NCBI GenBank assembly: GCA_023386835.1
Contig: JAEWIY010000078.1
Span: forward strand, 1 to 55,397
Length of the DNA stretch: 55,397 nucleotides
Direction: 5' to 3'
Source: Verrucomicrobiota bacterium
GTDB lineage: Bacteria > Verrucomicrobiota > Verrucomicrobiia > Opitutales > Opitutaceae
Shown in pieces: positions 17,553 through 26,265 of this stretch; within the stretch, counting starts at the first letter, position 1, and the number at the start of each line of letters is the position of its first letter. Made by a program: the position numbers and the translations under genes. The notes below the pieces were generated by a model that saw only the letters and a program-made list of their open reading frames with translations, was not told the origin of the DNA and made no database searches.

Positions 17553-19313
17553 ATGCACAGTTTTTCCGAGCAATGTCTCGATATGGCCCGCTCGATCCTG
17601 GGCCATAACCTAGATTCGATCCAGCCTGACGGTTCGATCCTTCCCGCACCCGGCGAATCCGCCCGCCCCGACGAACCCGGCCACATTGCTTTCGCACTCG
17701 GCGAGTACTATCGCGCGACTGGCGAAACCACGCTCAAGGGCTACGACCTCGTTGATCTCGCGGCCCGCACCATCACCGCGCAGATGTTCACCGAGCCGGC
17801 CGCGGAGAACGGCCTGGCTTACGCCTCGCTCGGTCTGCTGTGCTACGGTCCTTCGAAGGAGCGCAACCCGGTCTGGGAGCGCCTCGTGACCGAGACGCAG
17901 GAGCGGATCGACAAATCGCTCCTCCATCGCAGCGACTACGACAATCACTGGCAGGCCTTTAACATCGCCAAAGCCGTCGCACGTTTCTCCTTCGGCCTTT
18001 CGAAGAAGGATGAGACCTCGCGCCTGATTGAGCGCATGGTCGACCGGATCAACCAGACGAGCTCGACCGGGTTCTTCGACGACTCCACTTCCGGCCTCGG
18101 TGGCAACTTCAATCTCTACGGGGTGATGGCGCTCGTCTTCACCCGCTCCGCCCTGCAGTTGCACGCCAACAGCGGCGTTCGCGAGCGCAAGCTCCCCACC
18201 CTCCGCACCTACGCGGAGAAGTACATCCGGATGATGCCGGACCTCGTCCGCGCGGACGGTCTGGGTTGGGCGTTCGGTCGCGCTGCGGGCGCGTACGGGC
18301 AGATGCACTGCATCAGTCTCATCCTGCAGGGCCTGCGCGACGGCTGGATCGCGGACGACCAGAAGCCGAAGTACTTCGATCTGCTGCGCCGTCTCTTCCT
18401 GTTCTTCTACCAGACCTATCTGGACCAGGAGCACGGTTTCCTCGATCTGCGTGACGCCGAGCGCACGGCCTACGGCAAGCACACGACTCGCATGTCGAAC
18501 TTCGACGCCGCGCGTTACCTGTGCCAGTGGTCGCGTCTCGCGAAGGCCGTCCAAATGCCCGGCACGCCGGTCAAACAGGAGCCCGCTCGCACGACCGGTC
18601 GCTTCGTCATCTTCGACAAGTCCAATCGCAAGGAACAGGGCCTGTTCCTGTACCGCGACGCCGGCAGCGGTCTGCATGCGCAGATTCCGTTGATCAGCTC
18701 CGGCACGACGCTGACCGCCGACTCGCTGCCCTTCCCGCACTGCCCCGGTGTGTTCGACTGGCCCAATAACGTGTACGCACCGATCATGATCCCCGAGCTG
18801 ACGTTCGGCGATCAGGTCACCGTGCCGGCGTTCTACGGAAAGAATTGCGTCACCGGCCTGGGCCTGCGGAACAGCTTCTACTTCCGGTACGATCAGCCTG
18901 AGCTGATCAACACCAAGGAAGAACAGGTGCGGGGCCTCGGCAGCGTAAAGGTGCAATGGAATTTCGCCGGACCGAAGATTTCCTGCGAGTTCTCCTACAC
19001 CGTGAAGCAGCAGGTCACGCTCGACCGCTTCCGCTACATGCTCGCGATCGCCGCGCCGCACTCGCGCTACCGCGTCGCTGGTTCGCTGGCGCTCGGACCC
19101 GAAGGCCATCGCTGCACCGTGACGAAGGACGACTTCCAGGGCGTCTGGCAGGAAACGGAAGTCGTGAGCGGCGATCCCGCCTACCGCACCAACTACGGCA
19201 AGATTCATTACCTCCAGTCGCTGGTCCGTGATCACCCGCTGATCATGCGCCCCGGCAACGTCTATCGTCTGGTGGTCAGCTTCGAACCGGACGTGACGGT
19301 GATCGACGGCTGA
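17553..19313 (+). CDS. Conserved-looking hypothetical protein, possible alpha/alpha-toroid plus beta-domain
   Basis: This 586-aa protein has no signal peptide. The first 340 residues are helix-rich with repeated aromatic patterns (HIAFALGEYYRATGE, GLAYASLGLLCYG, NHWQAFNIAKAVARFS, GLGWAFGRAAGAYGQMHC), as in alpha/alpha-barrel glycan-processing proteins such as heparinase-like or DUF2264-like families. The last 230 residues look beta-rich (GLFLYRDAGSGLHAQIPL, LGLRNSFYFRYDQPE). This two-domain layout would suit a polysaccharide lyase or unsaturated-glycan hydrolase, but no catalytic motif can be named and the assignment is weak. ATG 17553 is preferred to GTG 17526; neither has a Shine-Dalgarno. 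It ends at a strong terminator and is monocistronic. Confidence 0.6.
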   Translation: MHSFSEQCLDMARSILGHNLDSIQPDGSILPAPGESARPDEPGHIAFALGEYYRATGETTLKGYDLVDLAARTITAQMFTEPAAENGLAYASLGLLCYGPSKERNPVWERLVTETQERIDKSLLHRSDYDNHWQAFNIAKAVARFSFGLSKKDETSRLIERMVDRINQTSSTGFFDDSTSGLGGNFNLYGVMALVFTRSALQLHANSGVRERKLPTLRTYAEKYIRMMPDLVRADGLGWAFGRAAGAYGQMHCISLILQGLRDGWIADDQKPKYFDLLRRLFLFFYQTYLDQEHGFLDLRDAERTAYGKHTTRMSNFDAARYLCQWSRLAKAVQMPGTPVKQEPARTTGRFVIFDKSNRKEQGLFLYRDAGSGLHAQIPLISSGTTLTADSLPFPHCPGVFDWPNNVYAPIMIPELTFGDQVTVPAFYGKNCVTGLGLRNSFYFRYDQPELINTKEEQVRGLGSVKVQWNFAGPKISCEFSYTVKQQVTLDRFRYMLAIAAPHSRYRVAGSLALGPEGHRCTVTKDDFQGVWQETEVVSGDPAYRTNYGKIHYLQSLVRDHPLIMRPGNVYRLVVSFEPDVTVIDG

Positions 19314-19340
19314 GTCGCCCCAGCCCGTGCCGGTATTCCC

Positions 19341-19368
19341 AGGGGTGGCTTCGTGCCGCCCCTTTTTT
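19341..19368 (+). terminator. Rho-independent terminator
   Basis: AGGGGTGGC, loop TTCGT and GCCGCCCCT form a 9-bp stem with one G-U pair, followed by TTTTT. It lies 28 bp after the stop of the preceding gene and about 25 bp before the hisF start, so hisF needs its own promoter or partial read-through. Confidence 0.9.
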
Positions 19369-19391
19369 GTCGCCGTCCTTCTTCCTCATCC

Positions 19392-20153
19392 ATGCTCACG
19401 CGCCGCATCATTCCCTGTCTCGACGTGACCGCCGGACGTGTTGTCAAAGGCGTGAAGTTCCAGGAGCTTCGTGACGCCGGTGACCCCGTCGAATCGGCCA
19501 AAGCTTACGACGCGCAAGGCGCGGACGAACTCGTCTTTCTCGACATCACCGCATCGAGCGACGAGCGGCAGATCATGCGCGACGTGGTCGCTGCGACGGC
19601 GGAACAATGCTTCATGCCGCTGACCGTCGGTGGCGGACTGAGGAACGTCGCCGACATCGAAGCGATGCTGCGCGCCGGCGCGGACAAGGTTTCGCTCAAC
19701 ACCGCCGCGATCAAAGACCCGGCACTGATCCGGGCAGCGGCCGAGCGGTTCGGCGCCCAGTGCATCGTGGTGGCGATCGATGCCAAACGAGAGCCCGACG
19801 GGCGCAGCTGGCGCGTCTACACGCACGGCGGCCGCAATCCCACCGAGCTCGACGCAGTGGCATGGGCCCGTCAGGCGGTTGAACTTGGCGCCGGCGAAAT
19901 CCTGCTGACCAGCATGGACGCCGATGGGACGAAAGCCGGTTACGATGTCGCCCTGACACGCGCCGTCAGTGACGCGGTCGGGGTACCGGTAATCGCCAGC
20001 GGTGGTGCCGGTGAACTGTCACACTTTGCCGACGTGCTCGAAGACGGCGGCGCCAGTGCCGTGCTCGCCGCCAGCCTGTTTCACTTCGGCACCCTGACCG
20101 TACCGCAAGTGAAAGACTACCTTGCGACACGCGGCCTGCCGGTTCGTCGCTAA
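19392..20153 (+). CDS. hisF: Imidazole glycerol phosphate synthase, cyclase subunit
   Basis: This 253-aa TIM-barrel protein closes the imidazole ring in histidine synthesis, working with the HisH glutaminase. The N-terminus MLTRRIIPCLDVTAGRVVKG contains the catalytic Asp11; the second catalytic Asp is in VVAIDAKREPDG (about residue 130). Phosphate-binding motifs DELVFLDITAS, TVGGGLRN, LNTAAI and VIASGGAGE are in the right order, and EILLTSMDADGTKAGYD is diagnostic for HisF against HisA. Start ATG 19392 gives the canonical N-terminus. No other his gene is in the window, so histidine genes are scattered in this genome. Confidence 0.96.
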   Translation: MLTRRIIPCLDVTAGRVVKGVKFQELRDAGDPVESAKAYDAQGADELVFLDITASSDERQIMRDVVAATAEQCFMPLTVGGGLRNVADIEAMLRAGADKVSLNTAAIKDPALIRAAAERFGAQCIVVAIDAKREPDGRSWRVYTHGGRNPTELDAVAWARQAVELGAGEILLTSMDADGTKAGYDVALTRAVSDAVGVPVIASGGAGELSHFADVLEDGGASAVLAASLFHFGTLTVPQVKDYLATRGLPVRR

Positions 20154-20331
20154 GCGGCAACGATGCGCGGGCGAGTTGCTCGCTTGGAGCAGTCGGGGCG
20201 GTGCATGACGTCGAACGTCCGACGTGGCGCCCGCGGCTTGGGGTGAAAGCGCATGCCATCACCCTGCTTCAGTCCCACGGCGCGGCAAGGTCGCCGCGCG
20301 CGTGGACGGTCTAACGTTCTGAAGACGAGCC

Positions 20332-22110
20332 TCAGACCGCCGCCGGTTGCGCAGCGGGCACCGTCACCACCGGCTTCGGAGCGGGCGAGAGGCCAGGGAC
20401 TCCTGAACCCACGGAATGCAATGTCGCATCAGCCGGCAGGATTTCGCGTTCGCAGAAATCACCGAACTTTTCGCCCGGGCGACGCTCCTTCGCGAACCGC
20501 TGGATGATGGGCTTCAGCCCGGCCAACGCTTCATCAAAGGTGATGCTCGGCGAAACCAGACGGTTCAGCCGGTGACCGATGTAGTCACCGCCCAGATACA
20601 GCGCGTACTTGTTCGGCGCCTTGCCGACAAATGCGATCTCGGCCAGGTACGGCCGGGCGCAACCGTTCGGGCAGCCCGTGATCCGCAGGCTGATCGCGTC
20701 GTCACGCAGGCCGCAGGATTCGAGGATCTCCTCAAAACGAGCGAGCAAGTCCGGCAGCGCGCGCTCACTCTCGGCGAGGGCGAGGCCGCAGGTCGGCAAC
20801 GCGACGCAGGAGAGCGCATTCAGGCGCAGGCCACTGCGCTCGTTCTCCCGGTCGAGGCCGTACTTCGCGAGAATCTCCACGATCTTCGGCTTCTGCTCCT
20901 CCGTCACACCGGAGATCGTCAGGTTCTGCGACGGCGTCAGCCGGAAGTCACCTGTGTGGATTTCGGCGATTTCCCGCAGCGCCGTCTTCATCATCCACCC
21001 TGGGACGTCCTTGATGCGTCCGCTGAGGATGTGCAGACCGTAGAACCAGGTGTTGTCGAAGCCTTGGTGCCAGCCGTGCGGGTCCTGCACCGTCGTGAAC
21101 TCGAAAGGCCGCGCCGGTTGGAAGGTGACGCCGGAACGGCGCTCGATCTCCGCCTTCACCCGCTCGATTCCGAGGTCTTCAACCGTGTACTTGAAGCGAG
21201 CGTGGCGCCGGTTCGTGCGATCACCAAAGTCGCGCTGCGTCGTGATCGTCGCGATACCGACGGCATTCACCTGGTCGCAGGTGATGAAACCGATCAGGTC
21301 GGCGAGCCGTGGATACGTTTCCGCGTTGCCATGGCTCATGCCCATGCCGCCACCGATGACGACGTTGTAGCCGACGAGCTGGCCGTTCTCGACGATGCCG
21401 ATGAACCCGAGGTCCTGCGAATAGACGTCGATATCGTTGGAGGGCGGCAGCGCGAAGCCGGTCTTGAATTTACGCGGCAGGTAGGTGCTGCCGTAGATCG
21501 GCTCCACTTCCTCTTTCGGCTCTCCGCCGGCCACCAGTTCATCCTCGACCCAGATTTCGTGGTAGGCGCGGGTCTTCGGAAGAACCGTGTCGCTGAAATT
21601 CTTCGCGTGGTCGTACATCGCCGCGTGCACCGGGCTGCGCTCCGGATTGATCGGCGCCATGACGTTACGATTCACGTCACCGCAGGCCGCGATCGAATCG
21701 AGCAGCACCTTGTGCATGCCACGGATCAACGGCTTCAGGTTGCCCTTGAGCACACCGTGAAACTGGAACGTCTGGCGGGTCGTCAGGCGGAGCGACTGGT
21801 TCGCGTACTCATCGCCCAGCTTGTCGAGCACCAGCCATTGCTGCGGGGTGCAACGTCCGCCGGGCAGGCGCACCCGCAACATGAAGGAGAATGCCTTCTC
21901 CTGCTTCAGCTTACGACGCTCAGGACGCAGATCCCGGTCATCCTGCAGGTAAAGCCCGTGAAACTTCGTGAGCTGGCTGTTATCGTCGGAAATCGCCCCC
22001 GTCGAGGTGTCCAACAGGTCCTTGGCGATCGTGCCACGCAGGAAATTTGACGCGGCTTTGTTCGTCTCGTTGGCGCTCAGCGGCTTGGCGGCGGGTGAAT
22101 CCGTGCTCAT
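20332..22110 (-). CDS. cysI: Assimilatory sulfite reductase, hemoprotein (CysI-type)
   Basis: This 592-aa protein reduces sulfite to sulfide with siroheme and a 4Fe-4S cluster. The cluster/siroheme cysteines are visible as CVALPTCGLALAESERA (C-x5-C) and TGCPNGCARPY (C-x3-C). Two ferredoxin-like half-repeats start with FMLRVRLPGG and GDFRLTPSQNLTI. TTRQTFQFHGV and DVNRNVMAP are conserved siroheme contacts. ALAESERALP after the first pair distinguishes CysI/SiR from nitrite reductase. No flavoprotein (CysJ) gene is adjacent, so the electron donor (NADPH flavoprotein or ferredoxin) is open. It lies downstream of metK-ahcY on the same strand but is separated by a terminator, so it is sulfur-related but independently transcribed. 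Confidence 0.9.
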   Translation of the reverse strand: MSTDSPAAKPLSANETNKAASNFLRGTIAKDLLDTSTGAISDDNSQLTKFHGLYLQDDRDLRPERRKLKQEKAFSFMLRVRLPGGRCTPQQWLVLDKLGDEYANQSLRLTTRQTFQFHGVLKGNLKPLIRGMHKVLLDSIAACGDVNRNVMAPINPERSPVHAAMYDHAKNFSDTVLPKTRAYHEIWVEDELVAGGEPKEEVEPIYGSTYLPRKFKTGFALPPSNDIDVYSQDLGFIGIVENGQLVGYNVVIGGGMGMSHGNAETYPRLADLIGFITCDQVNAVGIATITTQRDFGDRTNRRHARFKYTVEDLGIERVKAEIERRSGVTFQPARPFEFTTVQDPHGWHQGFDNTWFYGLHILSGRIKDVPGWMMKTALREIAEIHTGDFRLTPSQNLTISGVTEEQKPKIVEILAKYGLDRENERSGLRLNALSCVALPTCGLALAESERALPDLLARFEEILESCGLRDDAISLRITGCPNGCARPYLAEIAFVGKAPNKYALYLGGDYIGHRLNRLVSPSITFDEALAGLKPIIQRFAKERRPGEKFGDFCEREILPADATLHSVGSGVPGLSPAPKPVVTVPAAQPAAV

Positions 22111-22249
22111 GGAGAAGGGAAAACGGTGAGGCGCTTTGCAGGGACTTCAAGCGCCAATTAGTATGTTAGGTAAAGTAGTCAGGATTCGAGCTGCGTAACG
22201 TGGTGCCTGCGAGCACACCCGCGAACGTCGTCCCTTGCGCGTCAGGCAC

Positions 22250-22279
22250 AAAAAACGCCCGGTCGCAGTGCGCCGGGCG
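22250..22279 (-). terminator. Rho-independent terminator after ahcY
   Basis: On the minus strand CGCCCGG, a 10-base loop and CCGGGCG form a 7-bp stem followed immediately by TTTTTT. It lies about 40 bp after the ahcY stop and closes the metK-ahcY unit before cysI. Confidence 0.9.
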
Positions 22280-22320
22280 TGTTCGTCCGGAGGCCAAGCG
22301 GCTCCACGCCACCGCCCGGA

Positions 22321-23754
22321 TCAGTACCGGTAGTGTTCGGGCTTGTACGGGCCTTCGACGGGGACGCCGAGGTAGTCCGCCTGGTCCTTGGTCAGCTTGG
22401 TGAGCTTGGCACCAATCTTCTCCAAGTGCAGCCGGGCGACTTCCTCGTCGAGATGCTTGGGCAGGCGGTAAACGCCGACCGCGTAGCTGTCGCGGTTCTT
22501 CCAGAGATCGAGCTGAGCCAGCGCCTGGTTGGTGAAGCTGTTCGACATGACGAAGGACGGATGACCCGTCGCGCAGCCGAGGTTCACCAAGCGCCCCTCC
22601 GCCAGCAGGTAGATGCTGCGGCCATTGGGGAAGGTGAACATGTCGTACTGCGGCTTGATCGTCGTGCGGTTAACGCCCGGAGCCGAGTAGAGGCGCGCGA
22701 CCTGGATCTCGTTGTCGAAGTGGCCAATGTTACAAACGATCGCCTGGTCCTTCATCCCCTGCATGTGCTCGAGGGTGATGATGTCGCGATTGCCGGTCGT
22801 CGTGACATAGATGTCCGCCACGCCGAGGGTGCTTTCAACGGTGTTGACCTCGAAGCCTTCCATGGCGGCCTGCAGTGCGTTGATGGGATCGACCTCCGTC
22901 ACGATCACGCGGGCGCCGAAGCCGCGCAGCGAGTGCGCCGAGCCCTTGCCCACATCACCGTAACCACAGACGCAGGCGACCTTGCCGGCGATCATGACGT
23001 CGGTGGCGCGCTTGAGGCCGTCGGCCAGCGACTCGCGGCAACCGTAGAGGTTGTCGAACTTCGACTTGGTGACCGAGTCGTTGACGTTGATCGCGGGGAT
23101 GAGGAGCTTGCCGGCCTCGTGCAGCTGATAGAGGCGGTGCACACCCGTGGTCGTCTCCTCCGAAACGCCGCGCCAGTCCTTGACGATCTTGGCGAAGATG
23201 CCGGGCTGCTCGGAGCGGATCCGCTTCAGCAGATCCTTGATCACCTGCTCCTCATGCGAGCCGGAGGGAGTATTCACCCAATCGCTACCCTGCTCCATCT
23301 CGTAGCCTTTGTGCAGGAGCAGCGTGACGTCGCCGCCGTCGTCGACGACGAGTTGCGGCCCGAGGCCGGCCGGGCTGACCACGGCCTTCCAGGTGAGATC
23401 CCAGTACTCTTCGAGCGTCTCGCCCTTCCAGGCGAAGACCGGCACGCCGGCAGCGGCGATCGCGGCCGCGGCATGATCCTGCGTCGAGAAGATGTTGCAC
23501 GAAGCCCAGCGGACCGTCGCGCCGAGTTCGACCAGCGTCTCGATGAGGACGGCGGTCTGGATCGTCATGTGGAGCGAACCCGTGACGCGCACGCCGGCCA
23601 GCGGCTTCTGCGGCCCGAACTTCTTCCGCACCGACATCAGTCCGGGCATCTCATGCTCGGCGACGCTGATTTCCTTCCGGCCCCAGTCGGCGAGAGAGAT
23701 GTCCTTGACGTGGTAATCGCGGCCCGCGGGCGCGCTGGTGAGAGTGGCTGACAT
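22321..23754 (-). CDS. ahcY: Adenosylhomocysteinase (S-adenosylhomocysteine hydrolase)
   Basis: This 477-aa protein splits S-adenosylhomocysteine into adenosine and homocysteine, removing the product inhibitor of methyltransferases. SAHH motifs are clear: VTGSLHMTIQTAVLIETL, CNIFSTQDHAAAAIA, FAWKGETLEEYW with a catalytic Glu, NDSVTKSKFDNLYGCRESL (catalytic Lys/Asp), the NAD-binding CGYGDVGKGSAHSLRGFGA and the C-terminal tail ending KPEHYRY. The length with the internal insertion around LLHKGYEMEQGSDWVNTP fits the long bacterial form. It starts at ATG 23754, 11 bp after the metK stop, so metK and ahcY form an operon covering two steps of the SAM cycle. Confidence 0.96.
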   Translation of the reverse strand: MSATLTSAPAGRDYHVKDISLADWGRKEISVAEHEMPGLMSVRKKFGPQKPLAGVRVTGSLHMTIQTAVLIETLVELGATVRWASCNIFSTQDHAAAAIAAAGVPVFAWKGETLEEYWDLTWKAVVSPAGLGPQLVVDDGGDVTLLLHKGYEMEQGSDWVNTPSGSHEEQVIKDLLKRIRSEQPGIFAKIVKDWRGVSEETTTGVHRLYQLHEAGKLLIPAINVNDSVTKSKFDNLYGCRESLADGLKRATDVMIAGKVACVCGYGDVGKGSAHSLRGFGARVIVTEVDPINALQAAMEGFEVNTVESTLGVADIYVTTTGNRDIITLEHMQGMKDQAIVCNIGHFDNEIQVARLYSAPGVNRTTIKPQYDMFTFPNGRSIYLLAEGRLVNLGCATGHPSFVMSNSFTNQALAQLDLWKNRDSYAVGVYRLPKHLDEEVARLHLEKIGAKLTKLTKDQADYLGVPVEGPYKPEHYRY

Positions 23755-23765
23755 GAGGTTGTGCT

Positions 23766-24968
23766 TTAGCGGTTGAGGCGCTTCACCGCGGCCTTCAGCG
23801 CGGCAGTCTTGTTGGTCTTTTCCCACGGCAGCTCGGCTTTGCCGAAATGGCCGTAGTTGGTCGTTTCGCGATAGATCGGGCGCAGCAGGTTGAGCTGCTT
23901 GACGATGTCCGCCGGCTTGAAGCTGAAAACGTCCTGCACCGCCTCAGCGATCACACTGTCCGGCACGGTGCCCGTCTCGAAGGTGTCGACGAACACGCTG
24001 ACCGGCTTCGGATGCCCGATGGCGTAGGCAACCTGGAGCTCGGCGATCGGTGCCAGGCCCGAGGCGACGATGTTCTTCGCCACCCAGCGGCACATGTAAG
24101 CCGCCGAGCGATCGACCTTCGTCGGATCCTTGCCGGAGAAGGCGCCACCACCATGGCGGCCCCAGCCACCGTAGGTATCCACGATAATCTTACGACCGGT
24201 CAGGCCGGAGTCACCCTGCGGGCCGCCGACGACAAAACGGCCGGTCGGGTTGATCAGGTACTCGGTGTTGCCGTTCAGCATGTGCGCCGGGATGACCTTC
24301 TTGATGACATTCTCGATCAGGTAGGTCTCGATCTCGGGGTGCGAGACGTCGGCCGTGTGCTGGGTCGAGATCACCACGTTGACGACTTCCTTCGGCTTGC
24401 CGTCGACGTAGCGGATCGAGACCTGCGACTTCGCGTCGGGTCGCAGCCACTTCACGCGGCCGCTCTTGCGAATACGGGTCAGCTCGCGGCCGAGCCGGTG
24501 CGCAAACATGACCGGCGTCGGCATCAGCTCCGGCGTCTCGTCGCAGGCGTAGCCGAACATCAGCCCTTGGTCGCCGGCGCCCTGCTCCGCCGTCTTCTTG
24601 CCCGCCGCCTTCTTGGCATCCACGCCCTGCGCGATGTCGGGCGACTGGGTGGTGAGCAAATTGTTAATAAACACCCGGTCCGCGTGGAAAACGTCATCGT
24701 CGTTGACGTACCCGATCTCGCGGATCGCATCACGGACCACCTGCCCCAGATTGATGACCGATTCCAACGGCTTCGGCGCGATCTTCGGGATGGTGATCTC
24801 CCCCGCTAACACCACCACGTTGGACTTCACCAGCGTCTCACATGCCACACGGCTCGTCCGATCAATCGACAGGCAGGCATCGAGCACGCTGTCGGAGATG
24901 AAGTCGGCCACCTTGTCCGGGTGCCCTTCACCGACTGACTCAGAAGAGAAAACAAATGTGTTAGCCAT
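23766..24968 (-). CDS. metK: S-adenosylmethionine synthetase
   Basis: This 400-aa protein makes SAM from methionine and ATP. Motifs include SESVGEGHPDKVADFISD (ATP and Mg contacts), GDQGLMFGYACDETPELMP, the flexible-loop and K-site region RYVDGKPKEV, GGPQGDSGLTGRKIIVDTYGG and the P-loop-like GGGAFSGKDPTKVDRSAAY. The start MANTFVFSSESVGEGHPDK is canonical. It is the first gene of a two-gene unit with ahcY and is divergently placed from a histidine kinase gene. The short divergent region holds a perfect 7-bp inverted repeat that could be an operator. No SAM riboswitch fold is apparent in the roughly 80-bp leader. Confidence 0.96.
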   Translation of the reverse strand: MANTFVFSSESVGEGHPDKVADFISDSVLDACLSIDRTSRVACETLVKSNVVVLAGEITIPKIAPKPLESVINLGQVVRDAIREIGYVNDDDVFHADRVFINNLLTTQSPDIAQGVDAKKAAGKKTAEQGAGDQGLMFGYACDETPELMPTPVMFAHRLGRELTRIRKSGRVKWLRPDAKSQVSIRYVDGKPKEVVNVVISTQHTADVSHPEIETYLIENVIKKVIPAHMLNGNTEYLINPTGRFVVGGPQGDSGLTGRKIIVDTYGGWGRHGGGAFSGKDPTKVDRSAAYMCRWVAKNIVASGLAPIAELQVAYAIGHPKPVSVFVDTFETGTVPDSVIAEAVQDVFSFKPADIVKQLNLLRPIYRETTNYGHFGKAELPWEKTNKTAALKAAVKRLNR

Positions 24969-25025
24969 GGAGAGAAAGTGCCGATCAAGAGCTCAGCCAC
25001 GCATGCCGGCAAGAAAATACATCAA

Positions 25026-25047
25026 CATATCAGAATCCATTGATATG
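25026..25047. promoter_or_regulatory. Perfect inverted repeat in the metK/kinase divergent region (candidate operator)
   Basis: CATATCA, an 8-bp spacer and TGATATG form a perfect 7-bp inverted repeat about 60 bp upstream of the metK start. AT-rich dyads of this kind are typical for ArsR/MarR/TetR-sized dimeric regulators, and SAM-cycle genes in some bacteria are controlled by an ArsR-family SAH sensor (SahR). Whether this is such a site is inference. It overlaps the ATG proposed for the divergent kinase gene, so either that start is wrong or the operator covers its start codon. Confidence 0.45.
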
Positions 25048-26265
25048 ATCTGCCACGAGCGAAATCAGCCTTCGGCACGCCCCCGGGTCTCGCGCCCCGC
25101 GGTGATTCCTTTTCGCACACCGGCAGCGACGACGCAGCCCCTGTCGCCGGTGCAAGAACCTCCGGCCGAGCTCAATCCGCTGGCCGGCTCGCGTGTCCTG
25201 ATCGTCGACGACGACCGTCTGAACGTCCGGATCCTGCAAGGCATCCTGCAGAGCGAGGGTTTCCAGATTGCCTCGGCCGTCTCCGGCGAGGACGCGTTGG
25301 AGCGCTACGACTCCTTTAAACCCGATTTGGTCCTGCTCGACGTCGTGATGCCGGGCATGGACGGTTTCGAAGCGTGCCGGGAACTACGCCGGCGCCACGG
25401 CGGGAACGCGGCGCCCGTCATCTTCATCACCGCCAAAGCGGAGTCCGAGGACGTCGTGGCGGGCTTCACCGCTGGCGGTGTCGACTACCTGCCGAAGCCG
25501 TTTCGGGCCAAGGAGGCGGTCGTGCGCATCCGCACGCACCTGCAGAATCGCCGCTTGTTGGAGCAACTCGCGGGGGCCAATGCGGCCAAGAACCGTTTCC
25601 TCGGCATGTGTGCGCACGACCTGCGCAGCCCGCTGGCCTCGATTCGCGGTCTCGCCGAATTCCTGCAGGATCCGATGATGGGCGAGCTCAACGCCGATCA
25701 GAAGGATCTCGCCGCCACGATCCAGACGACGGCGCAGTCGATGCTCCAGATGGTCAACGAACTGCTCGACGTCGCGACGATTGAAGCTGGCGAACTTCGT
25801 GTCGAACGAGAGGCGTGCGACTTCGTCGATCTGATCCGCAAGGGGATTTATCTAGCCAACCTCGACGCCGCGCGGAAGAACACGCGCATCGAGCTGGCCG
25901 AACCACCTCTCGCCGGGCCGATCGCGGTCGATCCGAATAAAATCCGGCAGGTCGTGGCCAATCTCCTGAGCAACGCCGTCAAGTATTCACCCCCTGGATC
26001 GCTGATCCAGGTGACCTTCACAGCCACGCCGACACACCAGTCCTTCACGGTGCTGGACCAGGGGCCGGGTATTCCTGAAGGTGAACGCGACCAGTTGTTC
26101 AAGGACTTCGGGCGCCTCTCCACCAAACCCACGGGTGGTGAGAAAAGCACCGGCCTCGGCCTGGCCATCTGTCGTAAGATCGTTGCTGCCCATAACGGCA
26201 CCATTGCCGCCGAAAACCACCCCGCTGGAGGCTGTGCCTTCAGCGTCACCCTACCGACTGCATGA
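25045..26265 (+). CDS. Soluble hybrid protein: receiver domain + histidine kinase
   Basis: This protein of about 406 aa has no membrane segment. After a Pro-rich N-terminus of about 45 residues comes a receiver domain (VLIVDDDRLN, phospho-acceptor Asp in LVLLDVVMPGMDG, FITAKAES, Lys in YLPKPFRAKE). A short coiled linker leads to a HisKA domain (FLGMCAHDLRSPLASIRG; His is the phosphorylation site) and an HATPase domain with N box NKIRQVVANLLSNAVKYS, G1 LDQGPGIP and G2 STGLGLAICRKI. The order REC-HisKA-HATPase fits a relay member. Its stop overlaps the next CheY-like gene start (ATGA). The ATG at 25045 lies in a palindrome; GTG 25108 is the alternative start. Confidence 0.85.
   Translation: MICHERNQPSARPRVSRPAVIPFRTPAATTQPLSPVQEPPAELNPLAGSRVLIVDDDRLNVRILQGILQSEGFQIASAVSGEDALERYDSFKPDLVLLDVVMPGMDGFEACRELRRRHGGNAAPVIFITAKAESEDVVAGFTAGGVDYLPKPFRAKEAVVRIRTHLQNRRLLEQLAGANAAKNRFLGMCAHDLRSPLASIRGLAEFLQDPMMGELNADQKDLAATIQTTAQSMLQMVNELLDVATIEAGELRVEREACDFVDLIRKGIYLANLDAARKNTRIELAEPPLAGPIAVDPNKIRQVVANLLSNAVKYSPPGSLIQVTFTATPTHQSFTVLDQGPGIPEGERDQLFKDFGRLSTKPTGGEKSTGLGLAICRKIVAAHNGTIAAENHPAGGCAFSVTLPTA

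Noticed and set aside
20154..20331. Small gene or terminator between hisF and cysI
   Set aside because: There is a CGGTCT...AGACCG dyad but with a long loop and no T-run; no frame in the 178 bp has start, length and composition of a gene.
22279..23751. A 490-codon open frame on the plus strand opposite ahcY
   Set aside because: It is the antisense of a certain ahcY gene; such frames arise from the high GC content and codon bias. Similar long antisense frames opposite metK, cysI, gspE, the ASST-like gene and the cassette genes were dropped for the same reason.
24969..25044. SAM or SAH riboswitch before metK or ahcY
   Set aside because: The metK leader is only about 75 bp and no conserved core of a SAM riboswitch class could be recognised; ahcY starts 11 bp after metK. 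The palindrome there looks like a protein site.
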